This document shows, one piece after another, positions 22,879 to 27,663 of a DNA stretch of 27,663 nt (within the stretch, counting starts at the first letter, position 1; every line of letters begins with the position of its first letter). Below the pieces are notes generated by a model. The model saw only the letters and a program-made list of their open reading frames with translations. It was not told the origin of the DNA and ran no database searches. Both the position numbers and the translations under genes were made by a program. This stretch comes from JAAYAY01 sp964429355 (GTDB taxonomy: Bacteria; Planctomycetota; Planctomycetia; Pirellulales; Thermoguttaceae). Location: NCBI GenBank assembly GCA_964429355.1, contig CAYSCH010000086.1:1-27663 (forward strand), given 5' to 3'.

Positions 22879-25104
22879 TTACTTCTTGGGGAGCGATTCG
22901 AGGCGTTTGATCTCCGATTCTGTGTGGGGAACCAGCGGGCTGCCGGGACAGTCGTGGAGCAACGATTGGAGCGTTGCCAGGGCCCGATCAATTCGGCCCC
23001 GTTTCTCCTCGCACTCTGCGGCAACAGCCAGCAACCGATCGGCGTAGGGAGAATCGGGATTGACGACCAGGATCTGGTCGGCCTGGGCGATGGCGGCGGC
23101 GTAGTTCTCGCGTCCCGCCCAGTAACGGGCGAATAGCAGATGCATGTATCCTTCCAGCTTCTCGGCAGGAAACTCGCGTTGCCACGCCCGAAGCTGCTGT
23201 GCCGCTTGCCCATAGCGGCCGCTCTTGAGAAACTGCTCCGTCGATCGGCTGTGCGCCCCCCGCCATGCGATTTGTTCGACGTGGCTGCGGTCCGACTGGG
23301 TCAGACGTTCCGCATCGGAGTAGTTCTTGCGGGCTCTTGCCCCGTCGCCGGTAGCGGCGTAGTAGTCGCCCCAGATGCGGTGCAGGCGGGGCACAACGTT
23401 GCCAGTCTCGCCTTGCCCGATGGCCGCGCTGGCCTTGTCCAGGAGGCTCTTGGCGTAGTCGGGCAGGAGCAGGTCGTTCAGAGCGATGTCTGCTGCTGCC
23501 AGTTGGCATTCGGCTCGCAGATCCGGGCGGGCGATCCGCTGGGAAGCCCCTTGCCAGATCTGTCCTGCCAGCCTCGAGTCGCCCAGTTGATCGCGAGCGA
23601 CCGGAGCTGCCAGTTGCGCCAGTTCGAACAGCGGCTCATCCCCGTTGGCCGCCGTCTTCTCCCCGAATGCCACTTTGGCCGCATTCACCGCACGGACGAG
23701 ATACTCCTCCGCCGCCTTCTCCCGCTCGGCCAATTGCCGCGTTTCCTCGGCCGGGTCGACGAGCGCTTCGCCAGTGGCATCGGCAGGTTCCTGTTTCGCG
23801 ACTTCTCTTGGATTGATGATCAGTTCCGCCTTCCACAGGTAGGCCAACACCAATTGCTGAAGGGATGGCGTGTCGAGCCGGGCCGTATCGTAGGTTTCAA
23901 GAATCGGCAGGTAACGGTCCAGTTCGTGGGGGTCCTTGGGTTGATCCTGCCGCTGGTCGACCTGCAGCGTGTAGGTCGTTTCGAGCTTCTTCACCCCGCG
24001 CTGGATCGAAAGCGACACCGGGTAGAGGCCCGGGCGAAGATAAACATGCTCCGGAGCGGGCTGGTCGCTGCTCTGCCCGTCACCGAAATCCCAGAGCATT
24101 CTGGATTTGGTCAAGAGGGCCGGCGGAGACAGGTTCTGAAACTGAACGCCCATCAAATGCTGCGGATTGTCGGGCAGGGGCACACTGCCCGTGATCTCGA
24201 GGAGGAAATGGGGAAGGAACTTCTCCTGCTCTGTTTCAGGCGAACCCACGAGAACCTGGCCCACCGACTCTGCCCGGAAAACCGAAGGAGGAATCGCGAC
24301 GGGAGCGGGCTTCTCGGCTTGCGGGTTGGGTTCCCAGACGGCAACCATCATGGCATTCGGACCACTGGCAGCATGGTAGTATTCGAACTTGTGTGCCCCC
24401 GGGTTCAATTCGATATCCTTGCGATTGCCCGGCATTGCCTGGCGTTCGGGACCGTGGCGGCCCGGAGCCGAAACAACCACCTGGTCGTCGATAACGAGAA
24501 AGCTGCAATCCTCGCTCGAAATCAGGAACCCGTACTTTCCCGATGTCGCAATGTTGAGAGTCCCTGAGTAACGGCTCAAAAATGGAGCAGGTGTCAGGCT
24601 GAAGGGATTGCTGCCGTGTTCCACCGAACCCACGTATCCGCTTCCGATCCGTTGGGAACTCTCGAACGCCTCCTTGACCGATTCAAAACTGTTGAGATTG
24701 CACTGACGATACTCGCGGGTCTCCAGCAGCAGGCCGCTGCCGTTCGTCCATGGAGGAACTTCATCGGCCCGCGGCGGCTTGCCTCCGTAATAGAGAAGGT
24801 ATTCCCGCTGCTGCCCGGTTGTCTGAAAGGCGATCCGGCAGAGGTCACCCGGACCCTGCTGAAGAACGCGAGTCGGGATCGGCTTCCGGTCGGCGGTCAC
24901 GACAAGGACGTTCTTCCCGTCGGCGCTCACCAGGCCATGATGGTGAAACTCGGCCACCCCGATTTCGATACTCTTCTCTTCGGGAACCAGGATCTGACGC
25001 ACGGCCTCGAATTCCGTTCCGGCGAGCCGGAAGGTCTGCCCCTGGGCGGTTGGCAAACAGGCTGCGGCGATGAGAGCGAAAATGATGAACCGCAGCAACC
25101 GCAT
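22879..25104 (-). CDS. Large exported protein with PA14, PKD and tetratricopeptide-like repeats
   Basis: The 741-residue product starts with a signal peptide (1-22, LIAAACLPTAQG). After a beta-rich region it has a PA14-like domain (about 155-280; SRYSGTLNIATSGKYGFLIS, then LNPGAHKFEYYHA). A PKD domain follows (about 300-385; MLWDFGDGQSSDQPAPEHVY, then LRPGLYPVSLSI). The C-terminal half from about 400 is alpha-helical with TPR-like repeats, for example GDYYAATGDGARARKNYSDA and FARYWAGRENYAAAIAQADQ. PA14 and PKD are sugar- or protein-binding modules of exported proteins, while TPRs hold partners. No catalytic motif is visible, so a surface scaffold role is inferred. The ATG at 25104 is preceded by GAGGTAG, and a promoter lies at 25169-25197. 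It heads the four-gene run toward 17777. Confidence 0.8.
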   Translation of the reverse strand: MRLLRFIIFALIAAACLPTAQGQTFRLAGTEFEAVRQILVPEEKSIEIGVAEFHHHGLVSADGKNVLVVTADRKPIPTRVLQQGPGDLCRIAFQTTGQQREYLLYYGGKPPRADEVPPWTNGSGLLLETREYRQCNLNSFESVKEAFESSQRIGSGYVGSVEHGSNPFSLTPAPFLSRYSGTLNIATSGKYGFLISSEDCSFLVIDDQVVVSAPGRHGPERQAMPGNRKDIELNPGAHKFEYYHAASGPNAMMVAVWEPNPQAEKPAPVAIPPSVFRAESVGQVLVGSPETEQEKFLPHFLLEITGSVPLPDNPQHLMGVQFQNLSPPALLTKSRMLWDFGDGQSSDQPAPEHVYLRPGLYPVSLSIQRGVKKLETTYTLQVDQRQDQPKDPHELDRYLPILETYDTARLDTPSLQQLVLAYLWKAELIINPREVAKQEPADATGEALVDPAEETRQLAEREKAAEEYLVRAVNAAKVAFGEKTAANGDEPLFELAQLAAPVARDQLGDSRLAGQIWQGASQRIARPDLRAECQLAAADIALNDLLLPDYAKSLLDKASAAIGQGETGNVVPRLHRIWGDYYAATGDGARARKNYSDAERLTQSDRSHVEQIAWRGAHSRSTEQFLKSGRYGQAAQQLRAWQREFPAEKLEGYMHLLFARYWAGRENYAAAIAQADQILVVNPDSPYADRLLAVAAECEEKRGRIDRALATLQSLLHDCPGSPLVPHTESEIKRLESLPKK

Positions 25105-25168
25105 GGACTACCTCGATCGTTCCACTCGCTTGTGGGGGCGTTCGTAACGGAAATCCCTCCTAGCTACT

Positions 25169-25197
25169 AATTTAGGTGCAATGGCAGCGGATGGCAA
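25169..25197 (-). promoter_or_regulatory. Sigma70-like promoter of the PA14-PKD gene
   Basis: On the minus strand, TTGCCA (25197-25192) and TAAATT (25174-25169) are separated by exactly 17 bp, with 5/6 and 4/6 consensus matches. The predicted start near 25162 leaves a leader of about 58 nt before the ATG at 25104. It is the only good promoter found for the leftward four-gene run. Confidence 0.52.
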
Positions 25198-25349
25198 GAA
25201 TCGCGCAACGTCAGAGCGTGCAGGGGGAAATCTGGAAGTTCCACTGATCTGGGGGGACGACGTTGTGGCGTTTTTCCCGGCACGATCGCTGCAGAACGGC
25301 GCCTTGAGTAGCCCCCGTCGGCCACGTCGCCCGGCTGGGCAGCCATTCC

Positions 25350-25379
25350 TTGGCACGGCCCATATCGACAAGGTATTTG
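25350..25379 (+). promoter_or_regulatory. Weak promoter candidate for the HAMP-like gene
   Basis: TTGGCA (25350-25355) and TATTTG (25374-25379) are 18 bp apart. The -10 match is poor, and the leader to the ATG at 25530 would be about 145 nt. Chance occurrence is quite possible. Confidence 0.22.
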
Positions 25380-25529
25380 ATTATTGGGGCTTTTGTGGTC
25401 GCGGCGACTCGTGGTCGAAGCCCTGATCGCCGGTTGGCCCTTGCCCAGGCAACCGGTTGTGGTCACAGCACGCCGGCGTGATCCGCAACAAAATCCCGCC
25501 GCTGCTGGAAAAATTCAAGGAGTTGATGG

Positions 25530-26024
25530 ATGTCTCGTAAACCGCCAAAACTGCCCACGAGAACACAACTGCTTGTCGATCCCGAAGTTCAAGGGGCGCT
25601 GGTCGCCCGTGCGATCATCTATTGGGTGGCGTGCACTCTGAGCATCGCCCTGCTCCTGCTCTGCTGGCGGGTCCTGATCGGTCCGATCCGACCCATCTGG
25701 TTCCATCTGGAGAATATGTGGTTCTTCTACGGTCCGGCATTCATCGCCTCTCTGATTATCCTTCCCGTGGCCATCATCGACATGATTCGGGTGAGCAATC
25801 GGTTCGCAGGGCCCATGACCCGTCTGCGGCAGTCGATGCGGGCGCTGGCAAAGGGCCGAAGCGTGCCTCCCATCGAATTCCGTAAGGACGATTTTTGGTA
25901 CGAGTTTGCCGAAGAGTTCAATGCGGTGGCCCGGCAGGTCGAGGAGTTCCGAGAGCGAGAAAGGCAGCAAGCCGAAGAATCTGCCGATTCCGCACTGCCC
26001 CTGGCCACAGGCGGTCATGTCTGA
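25530..26024 (+). CDS. Two-helix membrane protein with HAMP-like region
   Basis: The 164-residue product has two membrane helices (about 25-50, RAIIYWVACTLSIALLLLCW; and about 67-90, PAFIASLIILPVAIIDMI). These are followed by a HAMP-like linker (RVSNRFAGPMTRLRQSMRAL) and a charged coiled-coil tail (FAEEFNAVARQVEEFRERER). The layout is that of a chemoreceptor or sensor-kinase membrane module without any output domain. AAGGAG at 25517-25522 precedes the ATG at a good distance. No signalling partner lies next to it. It may pair with another membrane protein or simply be a short membrane-attached adaptor. The HAMP assignment rests on the Asn-Arg-Phe...Pro...Leu pattern and the heptad-like continuation, so it is reasonable but not certain. 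Confidence 0.7.
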   Translation: MSRKPPKLPTRTQLLVDPEVQGALVARAIIYWVACTLSIALLLLCWRVLIGPIRPIWFHLENMWFFYGPAFIASLIILPVAIIDMIRVSNRFAGPMTRLRQSMRALAKGRSVPPIEFRKDDFWYEFAEEFNAVARQVEEFRERERQQAEESADSALPLATGGHV

Positions 26025-26436
26025 AACCCTGTAAGTTCGGGTTGGCCCGATTCGACTCTGTTGGAGCGTTTTTCTGGGCGCCGACCCGTTTCTCCCGTCA
26101 TCCCGACCGACCGGCGTGCAGTCCAGACCGCGCAGCCCCCCATTTTCCCCAGTGGGCGCCCGCCTTTCCTCTTCCATGACGACCGGTGCGGATGCCTTGC
26201 GGGCCGCAAGTCATTCTCTTATAACATGTTAAGATCCCCGGGAAGCAAGCCGCTCGGAGATCCGACTCGTGGTCGATCTGCTGGATTGTCTTTCGGCTGG
26301 TGTGACTGGGATTTTTCTCGGTGTAACCGACCGGTCCGCCGGCGCATCGAACCAGACAGATTGATCGATAGAGCGATCAAGAGGCCACCGAGACAGAGAA
26401 GCGGCCCGAGCGATGCCCAAGCGGGAGGTTGTTCCA
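26025..26436. other. Intergenic region before the anti-sigma-like gene
   Basis: Apart from a plausible promoter at 26197-26225 and the short palindrome AACATGTT at 26223-26230, I see nothing I can name in these roughly 410 bp. If the promoter is real, the message has a leader of about 200 nt, long enough to hold regulatory structure. The open frames here lack ribosome sites and family resemblance. Confidence 0.45.
26197..26225 (+). promoter_or_regulatory. Sigma70-like promoter upstream of the anti-sigma-like gene
   Basis: TTGCGG (26197-26202) and TATAAC (26220-26225) are separated by exactly 17 bp. The -10 matches the consensus at 5/6 positions and the -35 at 3-4/6. Transcription from about 26232 would give a leader of about 205 nt before the GTG at 26437. 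Confidence 0.45.
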
Positions 26437-26688
26437 GTGAATTGTGAAGAACTCATGGCCGCACTCAACGAGTATGTCGACGGAAACGTCGATCTGCCCA
26501 TTTGCGAGGAGTTCAAGAAGCACCTCGAGGGGTGCAACCCCTGCCAGATCGTGATCGACAACATTCGTCAGACGATCACGCTCTACAAGAACGGTCAGCC
26601 CTACGAGCTTCCCCCCGCCTTCCACGAGAAACTTTCGCAATGCCTGAAGGAACGCTGGAAGCAGAGATTTCCCGCGGCGAACCTCTGA
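26437..26688 (+). CDS. Small zinc-finger (ZAS/zf-HC2-like) anti-sigma-type protein
   Basis: The product is 83 residues, starting MNCEELMAALNEYVDGNVDL. It carries the zinc-binding anti-sigma pattern H-x3-C-x2-C (H29, C33, C36 in HLEGCNPC) with upstream cysteines at 3 and 23. Proteins of this kind hold ECF sigma factors inactive, and some respond to redox through the cysteines. I prefer the GTG at 26437 because GGGAGG lies 8 nt before it; the ATG at 26413 in the same frame has no such element and would add 8 residues. There is no transmembrane helix, so it should be cytoplasmic. Unusually, no sigma factor gene is next to it. It may act on a distant sigma factor or be a free-standing zinc-finger protein with another role. 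Confidence 0.72.
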   Translation: MNCEELMAALNEYVDGNVDLPICEEFKKHLEGCNPCQIVIDNIRQTITLYKNGQPYELPPAFHEKLSQCLKERWKQRFPAANL

Positions 26689-26877
26689 GTTCGTTCCCGC
26701 AATAGACGCTTTTCGCCAACCACGGCAGCAAGCCGCTCATAGCCCCTCCATCTCGGCCAGGTATCTCCCCACCCAGAGTCGAGCCGTTGCGCTCGCCCAG
26801 CGCGCAAACTTTGCACACCCGTCTCGCCGCCGATCCCGGATGAGACCTGCACGACCTAACCACGAAGGATGAATCAA

Positions 26878-27075
26878 ATGACAGACCTGTTGCTGATCGG
26901 ATTGTTTCTTTTCGCCTGGATTGCCTTGAATCGTTGGATCCTGCCCGCACTGGGTATCCAGACCTGTATGAGCGGAGGTTGCTGCGGCGACTCGTGCCGT
27001 GTGCCGGCCAGGCCAATCGCGCAGTCGGGCCTGGCGAAAGAAGAGCAGGAAGTTGGATCTGCAAAGGGCCAGTGA
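26878..27075 (+). CDS. Cysteine-rich single-pass membrane protein
   Basis: The product is 65 residues. A single membrane helix lies at about 3-22 (LLLIGLFLFAWIALNRWILP), followed by a four-cysteine cluster in QTCMSGGCCGDSC and a polar tail. I know no named family. The ATG at 26878 is chosen because AAGGA lies 8 nt upstream; the ATG at 26869 overlaps that element. The cysteine pattern could bind a metal or an iron-sulfur cluster, or carry reactive thiols. The next gene encodes a DUF2892/YgaP-type membrane protein, a domain often linked to rhodanese and sulfur chemistry, so a thiol or sulfur role is a reasonable inference. Confidence 0.62.
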   Translation: MTDLLLIGLFLFAWIALNRWILPALGIQTCMSGGCCGDSCRVPARPIAQSGLAKEEQEVGSAKGQ

Positions 27076-27142
27076 GAAAAGGTTGCCCTCAGCAAGCAAC
27101 TCAACACCAATAACACCAGATTCTATTGTGGAGGATCGACGG

Positions 27143-27349
27143 ATGACGATCGAACGAGGACTTCGCTTGGCTGCTGGTATCGTAATTCTGCTCAGTGTCG
27201 GCCTGGCCCACTGGGTCAGCCCCTACTGGCTCTTGCTCACGGCCTTTGCCGGTGCCAACTTGCTCCAGTCGGCTTTCACGAATTGGTGTCCCATGGTATG
27301 GTTCTTGGCGCGACTCGGGCTCCGGCCGTGTGTGGCAGCCGGCAGGTAG
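27143..27349 (+). CDS. DUF2892 / YgaP-type two-helix membrane protein
   Basis: The product is 68 residues. It matches the YgaP-type transmembrane domain (DUF2892): ERGLRLAAGIVILLSVGLAH, then a second helix (LLLTAFAGANLLQSAFT) ending in the characteristic NWCPMVWFLARLGL. In E. coli YgaP this membrane pair is fused to a rhodanese domain; free-standing copies are common near sulfur or thiol genes. GGAGG lies 8 nt before the ATG. The gene starts 67 bp after the cysteine-rich membrane protein, and the two may form one message. The conserved cysteine of NWCPM is present. The function of free-standing DUF2892 proteins is not settled. Confidence 0.85.
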   Translation: MTIERGLRLAAGIVILLSVGLAHWVSPYWLLLTAFAGANLLQSAFTNWCPMVWFLARLGLRPCVAAGR

Positions 27350-27443
27350 TCGATCGCCAGCTCTGAGTCGTTCGGGTCGCCGCATCTGGGGGGCGCGGTG
27401 GCTGCGATCACAGACTGCCCCCTGAATGCTCCGAGGCGAAACT

Positions 27444-27663
27444 ATGTCTGCCCGCAGTATCAGTTTGGCCGGAATTGCACGGTGGTCCACCAGGCTCGCG
27501 GTCCTCCTGGGCTTTGTCGCCGGGGTGATCCTGATCATGCTGGGGCTCATGGGGGAGTACATCGCCCGGATCATTGAGGAGGGCAAGGGCCGTCCCCTCT
27601 ACCTGGTGGCGGAGACGGGCAACCTGGAGGACCGATCCTTCCGGGACAACGGGGACCTGACCC
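27444..27663 (+). CDS. Partial ORF resembling the C-terminal tail of a family 2 (GtrB/DPM1-like) glycosyltransferase
   Basis: The frame starts at an ATG preceded by GAGG at 7 nt and is still open at the window edge after 73 residues. ARWSTRLAVLLGFVAGV resembles the start of the first C-terminal membrane helix of GtrB/ArnC-type glycosyltransferases. GLMGEYIARI and GKGRPLYLVAE match the well-known end of those proteins. What normally lies between (the rest of helix 1, a periplasmic loop and most of helix 2, roughly 35-40 residues) is absent, and no catalytic domain lies upstream in any frame. It is therefore a truncated, internally deleted remnant, a fused short protein continuing beyond the window, or an assembly artefact at a contig end. 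Confidence 0.5.
   Translation, partial: MSARSISLAGIARWSTRLAVLLGFVAGVILIMLGLMGEYIARIIEEGKGRPLYLVAETGNLEDRSFRDNGDLT

Larger units (their letters stand above)
25105..25529. other. Divergent intergenic region
   Basis: These 425 bp separate the PA14-PKD gene (-) from the HAMP-like gene (+). They contain a good minus-strand promoter at 25169-25197, a weaker plus-strand candidate at 25350-25379 and the AAGGAG element at 25517-25522 for the rightward gene. I see no gene, repeat or RNA fold that I can name in the remainder. Confidence 0.6.

Noticed and set aside
26787..26807. Inverted repeat TTGCGC/GCGCAA before the cysteine-rich membrane protein
   Set aside because: Only a 6-bp stem with a 9-nt loop and no T-run. 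The same arms occur upstream of araA, but two short G+C-rich matches are expected by chance.
1..27663. CRISPR arrays, tRNA or rRNA genes, transposases, phage or classic defence genes
   Set aside because: None of their hallmarks (regular repeats, cloverleaf cores, DDE motifs, integrase or nuclease motifs) was seen on reading both strands.

Overview
The window reads as a draft (metagenome-style) fragment of a G+C-rich bacterium, most likely a planctomycete. The case rests on several large secreted multidomain proteins typical of that phylum: an HzsA-related protein with CxxCH heme motifs, a WbsX/GH99-like hydrolase with a LamG tail, and a PA14-PKD-repeat protein. Long exported N-termini and scattered short gene runs fit the same picture. 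Verrucomicrobiota remains possible. Two 10-N scaffold gaps (20819-20828 and 21249-21258) lie inside genes. No tRNA, rRNA, CRISPR array, transposase or phage gene was seen.

Layout. 1-641 holds no gene I can support. 642-4003 (+) is a two-gene export unit: a HlyD-type membrane fusion protein overlapping by 4 bp a fused ATPase-permease ABC transporter of the YbhF/YbhS type. 4127-5557 (+) is a secreted BNR-type beta-propeller. 5601-7604 (-) carries a glutaminyl cyclase-like lipoprotein and an unrecognised membrane protein, each behind its own sigma70-like promoter.

7739-17489 is the most coherent block, a sugar-utilisation locus. It holds L-arabinose isomerase (araA) with a tiny membrane protein 4 nt downstream, and a large secreted GH106-like glycosidase. 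An AraC-family regulator follows, and divergent from it are a second isomerase of the fucose/arabinose isomerase superfamily and a secreted WbsX/GH99-like hydrolase. Sigma70-like elements sit in the regulator/isomerase intergenic space and upstream of the GH106-like gene. Upstream of araA, two copies of AGTT-N3-TGCGC lie exactly 21 bp apart, the geometry of AraC-family half-sites. The simplest reading is extracellular cleavage of an arabinose- or deoxysugar-containing glycan followed by intracellular isomerisation, with the AraC-type protein as the local switch.

17777-25104 (-) is a run of four exported proteins in one direction with gaps of 117-145 bp: a PA14-PKD-TPR-like protein, a glycerophosphodiesterase, an unknown secreted protein interrupted by a gap, and the HzsA-related triple-heme-motif protein. 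Only the first has a clear promoter, so they may be one transcription unit.

25530-27663 (+) contains small genes: a two-helix HAMP-like protein, an 83-residue zinc-finger anti-sigma-like protein with no sigma factor beside it, a cysteine-rich single-pass membrane protein, a DUF2892 (YgaP-type) membrane protein, and, running off the end, an ORF resembling the C-terminal tail of a family 2 glycosyltransferase that has apparently lost a membrane segment.

All family assignments come from reading the translations by eye. No database search was run.
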